Source: Lentilactobacillus diolivorans DSM 14421 (GTDB lineage: Bacteria > Bacillota > Bacilli > Lactobacillales > Lactobacillaceae). From it: 64,000 bases of DNA. A model generated the notes under the pieces. That model did not search any database. It had not been told where the DNA came from and worked only from the letters and a program-made list of their open reading frames with translations. The DNA is taken from contig NZ_AZEY01000108.1 of the NCBI RefSeq assembly GCF_001434255.1, forward strand, positions 82,867 through 146,866. Direction: 5' to 3'. A program made the translations under genes and the position numbers. Positions 1-7,859 of the stretch are shown here, one piece after another. How positions within the stretch are numbered: position 1 is the first letter of the stretch; each line of letters opens with the position of its first letter.

Positions 1-365
1 TGGTTGTCGAGTGGATTTAAAACAGTAATGTGGCCGTGTCGTTTAGTGATAATAGCGTCGTTTAGTGTTTTTTCAAGATAACTTTGAGCCAAAAATACCC
101 GCCGCTGTGAAGTATGAGTTGTGTCACAAATTAGGTATCCCCAAAACTTGTGATCAATGATTACGGGAAAAAGCGACTGCCGCCCTTGTGAATCAACCTG
201 AAGTGCGTGCTTGATTGCTACAGGATCGGTCTGAATTTCTTCAGATTTTAACAGATGATTATCGAAAGTATAAAAGTAGGTTTGAATTTGAGTCATTTCT
301 GAAAACAAATGAAGTGCTTCAGCTAACTGAGAATAATCTTGGGGTTCCAATGGATATGTGGGCAT
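1..365 (-). CDS. N-terminal part of a cytosolic regulator-like protein (runs off the window)
   Basis: An open minus-strand frame starts at ATG 365 (start MPTYPLEPQDYSQL) with GGAGG seven bases upstream, and runs without a stop to the window edge (121 codons). The visible part is soluble, with no signal peptide or membrane segment. It contains FPVIIDHKFWGYLICDT, followed by a helical stretch SQRRVFLAQSYLEKTL. A small ligand-binding domain ending in a linker helix is how AraC-type and similar bacterial regulators often begin, but no DNA-binding domain is visible because the gene is cut, so the family is a guess. The plus-strand frame opposite it has no ribosome binding site and looks like a shadow. 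Confidence 0.5.
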   Translation of the reverse strand, partial: MPTYPLEPQDYSQLAEALHLFSEMTQIQTYFYTFDNHLLKSEEIQTDPVAIKHALQVDSQGRQSLFPVIIDHKFWGYLICDTTHTSQRRVFLAQSYLEKTLNDAIITKRHGHITVLNPLDN

Positions 366-521
366 TATCATTCCTCCATTGTCCGAATTCGGTTTTGTTA
401 CATAAAGGTTATTTTAGGCGGAATGAAAGAATTCGGCAAGGATGAAAAGCTGCAGAATAATAGATTAGTTTCAGGTTGTAACCTTTGAATATTACCCTAA
501 ATTATTCGGCTCTTCGTCTGC

Positions 522-606
522 AGAGCGGGACAAAAGGCGTTTTCGCTCGGTAACAATCGTGTTTACACGAACAGAGGCTAGGATAAATGACTATTGTCCC
601 AGCCTC
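522..606 (+). repeat. Deleted copy of the variable-arm palindromic repeat (R1)
   Basis: The copy begins AGAGCGGGACAAAAGGC and jumps straight to the 3' box GTTTTCGCTCGGTAA, then ends with the family tail hairpin (…GTCCCAGCC). The central stem arms are missing, so this is a deletion derivative of the element seen complete at 52388 and 63554. Confidence 0.7.
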
Positions 607-626
607 ATGATGAAAGGGAATTCTTC

Positions 627-776
627 ATGTTAAAGCTAACTTCATTCTCGGAAGTAACCCCCCGAAGTAAAACCTATGGCTTGTCTGTGATCGCTTCAAT
701 GAACAACAAGTTTGTAGCTCTTGTAACTGCTAAAAGTGAGCCAATGTATGAACTTATTTTAGGACAATTAACTTAA
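627..776 (+). CDS. Possible 49-residue small protein
   Basis: ATG 627 lies 7 bases after GAAAGGGA and opens a 49-codon frame (MLKLTSFSEVTPRSKTYG…) that stops at 776. The product is soluble, with no Cys and no hydrophobic segment. I recognise no family. It starts just downstream of a repeat copy and could be a remnant of a larger gene or chance. It is included because the ribosome binding site is reasonable. Confidence 0.25.
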   Translation: MLKLTSFSEVTPRSKTYGLSVIASMNNKFVALVTAKSEPMYELILGQLT

Positions 777-1162
777 AAATTAATTGATTCAAAAATTACT
801 ATTAATTGGGAATTAGTGGTGTGTTTATTACTTCTCCACGCTATTTAAAGATAAGTTAGTGGCAGATTGGTTTAGTAGGATACTCAGTAGTCAGATGGTC
901 ACAATTAAATTCTACCAAAATCAGAATTTCTATTTTGTATTAAAACAATGTCCTCTTTTAAGATTGGTTAAGAGGTAACCAATTATCGAGATAAATTCGT
1001 ATTTAATAAAATCAATGAATTACTTATAACCCATGTGCTTAGTGGAATTATAAGGAACTACTAAGTTGGGGTATGTTGACGAATGTCAGACTAAGTGATA
1101 CTTTGAAACGGTCGACGATATAACTAATGTGCATTAGAATCTATACCCACAAAGGAAATTAT
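777..1162. other. Gene-free stretch with a small inverted repeat
   Basis: No convincing gene is seen here. The only structure I noticed is an 8-bp perfect inverted repeat, ATTGGTTA-N5-TAACCAAT, at 963-983. It is about 180 bp before the next gene and too weak for a terminator. It could be an operator. Confidence 0.35.
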
Positions 1163-1828
1163 ATGTTTAAGTCAAAAAAATCATTTGCTTTATTAGCAGT
1201 TACTTTAACGTTAGGGGCTTCAGTAATTGCTCCAACAATTTCAGCTTCTGCAGATTCGGTTGCCAGCGACAGTTCTAAATCTCAGTTGAGTAGCAATTTG
1301 CAGTCTTCAGCTAACCTTCAGAATAATATTGGAGGCAGCGATACGACAAATGATTCGCAGTTATCAGCTGCACAGCAACAACAACTACAACAAGAAATAG
1401 CCAAGCAAACGATAACTACGACGGATAGTAATGGAAATACTGTTGAATCCATTAGTGATTCTGATATGTTAAATGCTGTTTATCAAGTTGATCCTAAGCT
1501 TGCAAACGAAGTAGCGCTTACTATGGGTCCGCCCGCTAATGGAACCAAGGGAACCTCGAAAATTATTTGGCATGGAAAGGCCCGGCACGGAAATGTCGAC
1601 ATTTATATAAGCGCTGGAATGCTTAACTTTGCTAAAAAGGTTGGCATTAATATTGCCCTAACAGGGTTACTGGCGCCATTAGCTGCCATTCCTGGTGCTG
1701 GCGCTGCTGCCGCGGTTCTCTTGGTTAAGCAAGTGTTATCAGGTTGGGTTGTTCACGAAAATCATTTTAGTGATGGACGTGTTTTACACTTTGAAGGTTT
1801 TAATTATAAAGGTTGGGATAGACAATAA
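1163..1828 (+). CDS. Secreted protein with a Gly/Ala-rich hydrophobic segment
   Basis: A protein of 221 residues. ATG 1163 is preferred over the upstream ATG 1127 because AAAGGA lies 7 bases before it and it starts a clean signal peptide (MFKSKKSFALLAVTLTLG, cleavage likely after ISASA near residue 30). A Ser/Gln-rich linker (about 31-85) follows. The C-terminal half has a Trp/His-rich part (IIWHGKARHG) and a 25-residue hydrophobic stretch rich in Gly and Ala (LLAPLAAIPGAGAAAAVLL), ending in a Trp/Phe-rich tail. No enzyme motif is present. It is followed immediately by a small four-helix membrane protein. A secreted antimicrobial with a membrane partner is possible but unproven. Confidence 0.7.
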   Translation: MFKSKKSFALLAVTLTLGASVIAPTISASADSVASDSSKSQLSSNLQSSANLQNNIGGSDTTNDSQLSAAQQQQLQQEIAKQTITTTDSNGNTVESISDSDMLNAVYQVDPKLANEVALTMGPPANGTKGTSKIIWHGKARHGNVDIYISAGMLNFAKKVGINIALTGLLAPLAAIPGAGAAAAVLLVKQVLSGWVVHENHFSDGRVLHFEGFNYKGWDRQ

Positions 1829-1860
1829 AACGAAATAATTGGTTATACACTTTAGATATT

Positions 1861-2220
1861 TTGGGTGTCTTAATTGCGTATTTTTTTGCTAATTTTTTGA
1901 ATTACCCATTAGATAAAAGGTTATTATTTTTTTTGTTAGCCGGTGTATCTTTAATAATCTCAATACATTTTATGACGTATTTGTTTATTAGAGACCGGGA
2001 GCAACAAGTTGATTCAAAATTAGGTCGGCAAGTAGCATTTGCCTGTGATATTTTATTCACGTTTGTTTTATTTTCATTTCAATCAATAGAACTTCAAGGC
2101 TACTTACGAGTTATATGGACGATTAGTTATCTTGTTTGTATGAGTAGTTTTTTTATAGCTATTTATTTTTGTGTGTATTGGATCACGAATGGACTTGAAC
2201 ACTATTTTCGAAAAAAGTGA
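1861..2220 (+). CDS. Small four-helix membrane protein
   Basis: The frame encodes four hydrophobic segments separated by short charged loops (IRDREQQVDSKLGRQ between the second and third). No ATG exists near the start. TTG 1861 is possible but sits inside the first helix and lacks a ribosome binding site. The frame stays open back to 1822 and reads IKRNNWLYTLDILGVLIAYF from an ATA at 1825 that overlaps the TAA of the preceding gene, just where a coupled ATG would be expected. The natural product is therefore probably about 131 residues. Its position directly after a small secreted protein would fit an immunity or accessory role (inference). No family recognised. Confidence 0.55.
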   Translation: MGVLIAYFFANFLNYPLDKRLLFFLLAGVSLIISIHFMTYLFIRDREQQVDSKLGRQVAFACDILFTFVLFSFQSIELQGYLRVIWTISYLVCMSSFFIAIYFCVYWITNGLEHYFRKK

Positions 2221-2340
2221 TTTGGTAAGAGCTTAACAAGTCAGTGAGAGAAAAAATATTTAGTCAATAAGCTTAAGTTCAAACAAGTTTGTGGCGGATT
2301 TTGACTTTTTTACAATAAGATTACTGAAACAGTCTCTCCC

Positions 2341-2560
2341 ATTTATGGTTATGCGCGTGTCTCTACAACTGGCCAAGATTTAAAATCCCAAATAGAACAA
2401 TTAGAAAGTGCCGGGGTGGCCCGGCAAAATATTTACGCGGAAAAATTCACGGGGACTAAAACTAATCTGCCCGATTTTGATCAAGTGTTTAACAAATTAC
2501 AAAGGGGGTGATACCTTAACAGTGGAACGAGGTCAATATTTGAGACACATTTTGTGAAAG
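2341..2560 (+). pseudogene. Remnant of a small serine recombinase (resolvase)
   Basis: The translation starts YGYARVSTTGQDLKSQIEQL and contains IYAEKFTGTKTNLPDFD, the hallmarks of the resolvase catalytic N-terminus, including the Ser of the YARVS motif. The frame stops at an in-frame TGA after KLQRG. The expected continuation (GDTLTVERG) is found in another frame right behind it. No start codon and no C-terminal helix-turn-helix remain. It is a decayed copy, different in sequence from the resolvase at 15899. Confidence 0.75.
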
Positions 2561-2577
2561 ATTCTTTTGAACCGAGA

Positions 2578-2822
2578 CTAGTTCCGTGGTCCAACTTGGT
2601 GCATTGCATTGCTAATTAAAATAAGTGGGACTTGTGCCGGCTTCATCTCCATTACAATGGGGATAGATTGGGCATTGATAACTTTGCCGCTACTTTCCAC
2701 AGGATGTTCCATTGACCCAAAATCGATTCTGTTAATCACAATTTTCTCGATATTTAACAGCCCGATTTTGATCTGGAAATAATCAGTTTGGGGTGTACCA
2801 TTGATTCTAAAACGACATCTTA
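2578..2822 (-). pseudogene. Unidentified open fragment next to the resolvase remnant
   Basis: A minus-strand frame of about 80 codons reads through TPQTDYFQIKIGLLNIEKIV and SMEHPVESSGKVINAQSIP and ends QVGPRN. No good start is visible and the family is not recognised. The 17-base word encoding its SMEHP recurs at 16528, also just after a resolvase gene, which hints that both places keep the same mobile-element flank. It may be a gene fragment or chance. Confidence 0.25.
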
Positions 2823-2890
2823 TTCAAAATATCCGTTACAATGGAAGTTAACAAAGCAACCAATTTATCTTTATTCTGGAGGCTCATTTT

Positions 2891-3718
2891 ATGAAAAAGC
2901 AACTATTAAAAATCCTTCTGTCCGGGTTAGTATTCTGTGGAATATTCACTATTGCTTCAGTTGCGCAAGCAAAGAAACCTTACAGTTGGTCGGTAATGGA
3001 CGGTCCATTAATGTACTATACCAAGCCAAATGCCAAAGGGGATATTTGGAATTATAGTCATACCAAAAAATTGCATAACGTTAAAAACTATCGTTATACC
3101 AGTTGGCTCGTTACTAATGCTTTCACCAAGACTATTAAGGGTAAAAGAGCAATTTACTATCGAATCTATTCTGCCAATAAGAAGGTTAAAGGGCTTGTTT
3201 GGAGTGGCTACCTGACAAAGGCGATTGCCACGCCATTAGATAAAATAACCAGCAATCGGCAGTATTTAAACTACATTAATTCCAATTCTAGTCAACGTTT
3301 AACCAAGGCTTTAATTAAGTTATTTCCAAATAGTCCCATTGATATCAGCTTATCTCGTTCAATTGAGAATATTACTGCAACTGTACCTATCCAAAATCGT
3401 AATTTCACCGATTTTGTTGCAATTAGTGATCTCAAAGATCCTAATAATCCCAATCGTCATCAAGATGGAAGTATCGATAGTTATCTCTACTATAGTTATG
3501 GTCAAGCAATTACACCACGGGTTAAACGGGTCGCTGAGATTCTTAATGCCAATGGTTATAGTGCCAGCAAACGAGCTTCGATGGGTAACTATTCAATTGG
3601 GGTCGATGTTGTAGATGGTGCTCTTTATGGAACGGCGACTAATTCGCCATATCCGCAGCATGATGACCAGACAACCCGGTTGATTTACCAAATATATCTT
3701 GCTAAAAGCAAAGCTTAA
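2891..3718 (+). CDS. Secreted protein with an SH3-like N-terminal part
   Basis: A protein of 275 residues with CTGGAGG 10 bases before ATG. The signal peptide MKKQLLKILLSGLVFCGIF is cleaved near VAQA-KK (about residue 28). Residues 30-110 are rich in Tyr and Trp (YRYTSWLVTNAF, YYRIYSANKKVKGLVWSGYL), the look of the GW/SH3-like wall-attachment modules of lactobacilli. Residues 120-275 have no recognisable catalytic motif and include YGQAITPRVKRVAEILNANGY. There is no LPxTG or membrane anchor, so it is released or binds the wall non-covalently. The 3' end runs straight into a palindromic repeat that may terminate transcription. Confidence 0.8.
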   Translation: MKKQLLKILLSGLVFCGIFTIASVAQAKKPYSWSVMDGPLMYYTKPNAKGDIWNYSHTKKLHNVKNYRYTSWLVTNAFTKTIKGKRAIYYRIYSANKKVKGLVWSGYLTKAIATPLDKITSNRQYLNYINSNSSQRLTKALIKLFPNSPIDISLSRSIENITATVPIQNRNFTDFVAISDLKDPNNPNRHQDGSIDSYLYYSYGQAITPRVKRVAEILNANGYSASKRASMGNYSIGVDVVDGALYGTATNSPYPQHDDQTTRLIYQIYLAKSKA

Positions 3719-3846
3719 AAACCAGATTTGGCCAGCAAGCGGTTAGATCCCAGAATATAAGCCTCCTAACTTGATATTCCCGATTTTTTGGAATATTAAG
3801 TTAGGAGGCTTATCTTATATGGCCGGAAATGTCTGTTTTTGTGTTT
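3717..3846 (+). repeat. Variable-arm palindromic repeat, mixed outer arms (R2)
   Basis: The inner stem pairs AAGCCTCCTAACTT with its complement around ATATTCC/GGAATAT, with the fixed motifs CAGAATAT and ATATGGCCGG. The left side carries the GCCAGCAAGC-GGTTA arm of another subfamily, but the right outer arm (AAATGTCTGTTTTT) pairs with AAAAACCAGATTT further out. This copy is therefore a recombinant. Confidence 0.75.
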
Positions 3847-3887
3847 AATAACAGTTTTGGTAGAACTAAATAACCGGTAGTTACCAG

Positions 3888-4571
3888 TTACTTAATTGTT
3901 TCATGAGTGATTGCCTCAATATCGTTCTTAGCAATCTGATCGAGATGTTGATTAATCTTTTTAAAATCATGTTTATTGGTAATGAAGCCCATTTCAACGA
4001 GGCTGTAGTCAATACCACGGCGACGTAATACGTTGCAGTTACGCAAATTAGTTCGATAACTATAACCATGGTAAGCAGGGTTAAGACCAACGTATTTTTT
4101 GATGACGTGGGCCAATCGCCGATCACGTTTTGTAGGGATCGGTCGATGAATAATGACGTGGCCGCCATGAGCATAAGTACCGCCACCAGCGTCTAAATGA
4201 AACATAATGACAGTTGTTTTCTTGTTAATCTTATACGAGCCCTTGTGGAAAACCAAAGTGTCTCGGACAATATCGTGTTTGGGATTGTAAAAAGTGACCC
4301 GACTATTCTTGACTTCTTTAGCGTATTTCCGTAGTTTAGGTAAAAATTTTGCCCGTAAAAAATGGGCTTCGGTGGTTCCGTTACCATGAGCACCGGGATC
4401 ACCAGCACCATGACCCATAACCAGTAAGTAGTGGTGCTTGGGCTTAACGGACTTGGTAATGTTGGGCTCGGGCTTTTGAGATGCAAAGATGGTTTGCTTA
4501 TATGTCAAACCAGTAATTAAGATTGCCGATAACGTGAGACAGGTGATGACAACGATTCTTAACTTTTTCAT
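3888..4571 (-). CDS. N-acetylmuramoyl-L-alanine amidase (Amidase_3 type), secreted
   Basis: A protein of 227 residues. An N-terminal hydrophobic segment (IVVITCLTLSAILITGLTY) acts as signal or anchor. The amidase_3 zinc site is readable: GHGAGDPGAHGNGTTEAHF gives the first His and the Glu, HLDAGGG the second His, and SLVEMGFITNKHD the catalytic Glu near the C-terminus. The family cleaves the bond between N-acetylmuramic acid and L-Ala of the stem peptide. There is no wall-binding repeat, so it is shorter than autolysins such as LytC. It is transcribed alone, divergent from the DHA2 exporter. Confidence 0.88.
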   Translation of the reverse strand: MKKLRIVVITCLTLSAILITGLTYKQTIFASQKPEPNITKSVKPKHHYLLVMGHGAGDPGAHGNGTTEAHFLRAKFLPKLRKYAKEVKNSRVTFYNPKHDIVRDTLVFHKGSYKINKKTTVIMFHLDAGGGTYAHGGHVIIHRPIPTKRDRRLAHVIKKYVGLNPAYHGYSYRTNLRNCNVLRRRGIDYSLVEMGFITNKHDFKKINQHLDQIAKNDIEAITHETIK

Positions 4572-4727
4572 AGAATTCTCCTCTGAATTAATGATATGTT
4601 ATTAATTATACCGCTATCCATTATTTGTGATGCGATGTTTTCTGGAATTGACATCATACTCACTAGTTTAAGACTAATTTTGTTCTGATTGTGGTTCCAA
4701 AATTTTTTTGTAATTAGTATTGCAGTA

Positions 4728-4750
4728 TTAGTATATAAAGAATATACTAA
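4728..4750 (+). promoter_or_regulatory. Perfect inverted repeat upstream of the DHA2 exporter
   Basis: TTAGTATAT-AAAGA-ATATACTAA is a perfect 9-bp inverted repeat, 30 bases before the exporter start. A related imperfect one (GGTATA-N6-TATACT, 6164-6181) overlaps the -10 of the Rrf2 gene behind the exporter. It is a good candidate operator, and the Rrf2 protein is the natural candidate ligand (inference). Confidence 0.55.
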
Positions 4751-4779
4751 ACAAACCAATTCGAAAAGGAGAAAAAATA

Positions 4780-6147
4780 ATGGATAATACTAATTCAATG
4801 AAAGAATTTGGAAGACAAAGAATGACCCGAGTTCAAAGGATCGTTCTCTCACTAGCTTTAATTGGTGCCTTTTTGGGGGTTCTTGATACTTCAATTGTGT
4901 TTACAGGAACTGTTAAGATGGCTGATCAGCTTCATTTAAACGCCAGCGCTCTGTCTTGGGTTCAAGTTTCTTATGCATTAACTTATGCAGGATTTATGTT
5001 GATTGGTGGTAAGTTGGGAGATATCTATGGTCGAAAATCGCTGTTTATTTCAAGTTTGATGATCTTTGGAATCGGTAGTTTGGCTGTTGGCGCAGCCACT
5101 AACGCTGTGATGATGATCAGTTTTCGAGCATTTCAAGGAATTGGGGCAGCAATTCTGGCACCAAATTGTTTAGCACTTCTAACTGATACGTTTGAGGGTC
5201 AGGCAAGACAAAAGGCAATTGGGTACTATGCGTCGGTTATTGGCGCAGGTGCAGCGATTGGGCTTGTCATTGGCGGCTTTTTCGCGACATTTGCATCTTG
5301 GCGAGTTGGTTTTTATATGAATGGACCCATTGCCTTTATCATGGTGATCATTGCCGCAAAAGTCCTAGCTAAATCAGAGACCCAAAATGGAAAAATTGAT
5401 TGGGTCGGGACGATTCTGTCCATCCTTGCCATGACGTCGATTTCTTATGGCCTTGATGGCAGTCCATGGCCGATACCGACATTGATTTTGTCACTGTTTC
5501 TTTGGATTGGATTCATTATTAGCCAAGGAAAAGTGGCCCGACCCACGATGCCCCTTGAAATCTTTAAGGACCGGGAAAGATTGGCATCTTATGTTAGCTC
5601 ACTTTTGTTTAGCTCAGCCGGGATTGGGTTTTGGTTTTATACACCGCAGCTTTTACAGGGGACCCTTGGACTTAGCCCGTTTGTTACTGCTCTTGGCATG
5701 GTACCGATGGCCGTTCTGCTCTTTATTGCCGCTGTTCGGGCGAGAAATTTGATTGCTCGCTGGGGAAATTCACGAGTAATGGTGATTGGTTTTGTGATTG
5801 TTTTGTTGTCAATGATAGAGTTATCGGTTGTTGCCCATTCAGCCAACTATGTGCTTCTACTAATTGGAACATTGGGCTATGCGATTGGTTTTGCACTCGC
5901 TTTTGCAACACTTGCGACTTCCGGATTAGCCAGGGTTCGCCATGAAGTGTCAGGAGCAGCATCCGGTGTTTACAATACGGCGCGGCAATTTGGCGGTGCC
6001 TTGGGGCTGGCAATCTTTGCTGCTTTTACGGCAAATATAACGAAAATATCAGCTGTCTTTAGTCAGTCCATGTTAATTGGCGTAGGGTTAACGTTTGTGG
6101 GGTTGCTGTTAGTGTTAACCCTGATTGTGCCATTGGAAAGGAAATAA
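4780..6147 (+). CDS. DHA2-family (14-helix) MFS drug/proton antiporter
   Basis: A protein of 455 residues, usual for the EmrB/QacA group, with many hydrophobic helices. LGVLDTSIVFTGTVKM in helix 1 is the DHA2 signature, GGKLGDIYGRKSLF after helix 2 is MFS motif A, and GAAIGLVIGGFFATFASWR is the antiporter motif C region of helix 5. AAAAGGAG precedes the ATG. The substrate cannot be read from sequence; the family exports cationic or lipophilic toxic compounds. It is followed after 58 bases by an Rrf2-type regulator with its own -10, and preceded by a perfect palindrome, so local repression is likely. Confidence 0.9.
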   Translation: MDNTNSMKEFGRQRMTRVQRIVLSLALIGAFLGVLDTSIVFTGTVKMADQLHLNASALSWVQVSYALTYAGFMLIGGKLGDIYGRKSLFISSLMIFGIGSLAVGAATNAVMMISFRAFQGIGAAILAPNCLALLTDTFEGQARQKAIGYYASVIGAGAAIGLVIGGFFATFASWRVGFYMNGPIAFIMVIIAAKVLAKSETQNGKIDWVGTILSILAMTSISYGLDGSPWPIPTLILSLFLWIGFIISQGKVARPTMPLEIFKDRERLASYVSSLLFSSAGIGFWFYTPQLLQGTLGLSPFVTALGMVPMAVLLFIAAVRARNLIARWGNSRVMVIGFVIVLLSMIELSVVAHSANYVLLLIGTLGYAIGFALAFATLATSGLARVRHEVSGAASGVYNTARQFGGALGLAIFAAFTANITKISAVFSQSMLIGVGLTFVGLLLVLTLIVPLERK

Positions 6148-6163
6148 TTTTAACGATAGATTT

Positions 6164-6181
6164 GGTATAATAGCCTATACT
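6164..6181 (+). promoter_or_regulatory. -10 promoter element and overlapping palindrome of the Rrf2 gene
   Basis: TATAAT at 6166-6171 gives the regulator its own promoter. GGTATA and TATACT form an imperfect inverted repeat across it, which suggests autoregulation. Confidence 0.5.
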
Positions 6182-6205
6182 TAAAGAAATAATTGGAGGC
6201 CTATG

Positions 6206-6643
6206 ATGTCCTTTTCTATCGCGTTTTCACAAGCTCTTGAAATGACGGCTTATGTTGGTATCAAGTCTCAAGAAGAGCAGTATGATTATTTATCAATTCA
6301 AAAAATATCTGAAAAGCTTAACATCCCGATTCCAAGCATTAAAAAGATTTCGTCGTTGCTTACTAAAAACGGCATTTTAAGATCCAAAACCGGGATTTAT
6401 GGTGGTTTACGATTGGCCAAACAACCTAAAGAGATTACGGTTTATGATGTCTTGATGGCAATTGAAGGCACCGGCCAGTTGTTTGAGGTTCATAAAGATT
6501 TTGATACCAGTGCTTTTGTGCATCAAGATCGGGTGAACCGATGGCTTGAAAATAGCTCAAAAGTGTTAAACCAGGCTGAAGAAGCGATGCTGACGGTTTT
6601 AAAAAAGACGAGCCTTGAAGATATTGGTGACATGTCAGAATAG
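6206..6643 (+). CDS. Rrf2-family transcriptional regulator
   Basis: A protein of 145 residues. Two ATGs are in tandem (6203, 6206); the second has the better spacing from GGAGG. The winged helix-turn-helix spans about residues 20-65 (LSIQKISEKLNIPIPSIKKISSLLTKNGIL), followed by the wing GIYGGLRLAK that is typical of Rrf2 proteins. The three Cys that hold an Fe-S cluster in IscR or NsrR are absent, as in the cluster-free Rrf2 members (YwnA, CymR types). The location behind a DHA2 exporter and the palindromes at both promoters suggest it represses the exporter. Confidence 0.85.
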   Translation: MSFSIAFSQALEMTAYVGIKSQEEQYDYLSIQKISEKLNIPIPSIKKISSLLTKNGILRSKTGIYGGLRLAKQPKEITVYDVLMAIEGTGQLFEVHKDFDTSAFVHQDRVNRWLENSSKVLNQAEEAMLTVLKKTSLEDIGDMSE

Positions 6644-6657
6644 AATTTTGCGAAAAT

Positions 6658-6846
6658 AGAGTGAGACATAAAAAGGTGGTTAACTTCCAGAGTACAACTG
6701 GATTATCCGAATATGCTCCGGGTAGAATAGTGGGATAATTCGGTTGTACGGCAGGAAGTTGCCTTTTATCTCACGTTTCCGCACGGTAATAATCATGACT
6801 ACACAAATAGGGACTGGGAAAAATTACCCTTGTCCCAGCCTCCCGT
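6658..6846 (+). repeat. Variable-arm palindromic repeat with tail hairpin (R3)
   Basis: The copy begins AGAGTGAGAC and contains GGTTAACTTCCAGAG. Its inner arm GTACAACTGGATTATCC pairs with GGATAATTCGGTTGTAC, then GGCAGGAAGTT, GCCTTTTATCTCAC and GTTT follow. It ends with a second hairpin (GGGACTGGG…GTCCCAGCC). Its tail is shared, head-on, with the next array. Confidence 0.85.
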
Positions 6847-7372
6847 TTTGTGTAAATGTGATTATTATTCGAGCAAAAGCATGAGGTAAAAAACAGCTTC
6901 CAGCCGTGTAAGGCAGTTATCCAAATAATTAAGTTCAGAATATCTCGGTGGACTTGTTACTTAGTTAAAGAGTGGACCAGCAAGCAGACCCCGGCCATAT
7001 AAGCCCCCTAACTTAATATTCCAAAATCAGGGATATTAAGTTGAACTTGTTACTTGGTTGAAACGTGGACCAGCAAGCAGGCCCCGGCCATATAAGCCCC
7101 TTAACTTAATATCCTAAAATCAGGGATATCAAGTTGAACTTGTTACTTGGTTGAAACGTGGACCAGCAAGCAGGCCCCGGCCATATAAGCCCCCTAACTT
7201 AATATTCCAAAATCAGGAATATCTCGTTGAACTTTTTACTTGGTTGAAACGTGGACCAGCAAGCAGACTCCGGCCATATAAGCCCCCTAACCTTAATATT
7301 CCAGAATCGGGAACATTAAGGTTAGGGGGCTTATATTCTGGAGTCTAAACGCTTGCTGGTCCACTCTGTTTT
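6842..7372 (-). repeat. Palindromic repeat with four tandem half-units, period 93 bp (R4)
   Basis: Read on the minus strand, the element starts at 7372 with a full palindrome (AGAGTGGACCAGCAAGC arm, GTTTAGACTCCAGAATAT, inner arm AAGCCCCCTAACC). GTGGACCAGCAAGCAG recurs on the plus strand at 6972, 7065, 7158 and 7251, exactly 93 bp apart. Only the 3' half (inner arm, ATATGGCCGG, outer arm, GTTTCAACCAAGTAA) is repeated. The far end (6842-6950) is a diverged copy of the R3-type tail. Confidence 0.88.
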
Positions 7373-7421
7373 TAGCCTGATTAAATTGTTGGTACATGTC
7401 ACGATTCAACAAAGAATACGA

Positions 7422-7853
7422 TTAGTACTGTTTTAAATAATCCATGAATTCCTTCACGTTGGTTCCCTTGATCGCGGAAACAGTGAAAACTTTTTTAACA
7501 CCGGCTTCAAGTAACCGTTTCTTGACTAAGTCGATTTGTTGTTGCGTCGCTAAATCAATTTTGGTGACGACACCAATGGATTCCTGCGTAAACATGGTAC
7601 TAAATCCAGCTGGCAGGACGATTCGCGGGTCAACGGCACTTTGCATTAAAACGACCAGCTTGGCACCGGTGGAAGTTGTTCTCAACCCTGAGTACAATTC
7701 CCGATGCTCAACGTATTCACCAGGGGTATCAATGATATTATCGTAAAATTCAATGGCTTGAGTTTTGTTGTAGCGGATGTGCATATCGCCCATTCTTTGA
7801 ATGAGGGTGGTTTTACCACAACCAATCGCGCCAACGAACATCGCTTTTTTCAT
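7422..7853 (-). CDS. eutP: EutP/PduV-family GTPase
   Basis: A protein of 143 residues, the full length of the family. MFVGAIGCGKTTLIQRM is the P-loop, IDTPGEY the G3 motif and TKIDLA the G4 motif (T/NKxD). EutP/PduV proteins belong to ethanolamine and propanediol utilisation loci whose key enzymes need cobalamin. Their exact role is unsettled. Here the gene is the last of an operon for B12 uptake, starting 7 bases after the DUF4430 gene, which ties it to cobalamin-dependent metabolism without a pdu or eut operon in the window. Confidence 0.85.
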   Translation of the reverse strand: MKKAMFVGAIGCGKTTLIQRMGDMHIRYNKTQAIEFYDNIIDTPGEYVEHRELYSGLRTTSTGAKLVVLMQSAVDPRIVLPAGFSTMFTQESIGVVTKIDLATQQQIDLVKKRLLEAGVKKVFTVSAIKGTNVKEFMDYLKQY

Positions 7854-7859
7854 GAGTGA

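Noticed and set aside
2788..3215. Alternative plus-strand frames around the secreted protein at 2891
   Set aside because: They overlap the gene with signal peptide and good ribosome binding site and have no features of their own.
5507..6013. Open frames on both strands inside the DHA2 exporter
   Set aside because: They lie entirely within a well-supported transporter gene, lack ribosome binding sites and have no recognisable products.
6972..7372. Regular 93-bp units resembling a CRISPR array
   Set aside because: The units are nearly identical over their whole length, with no unique spacers, and no cas gene is present. They are half-units of the palindromic repeat.
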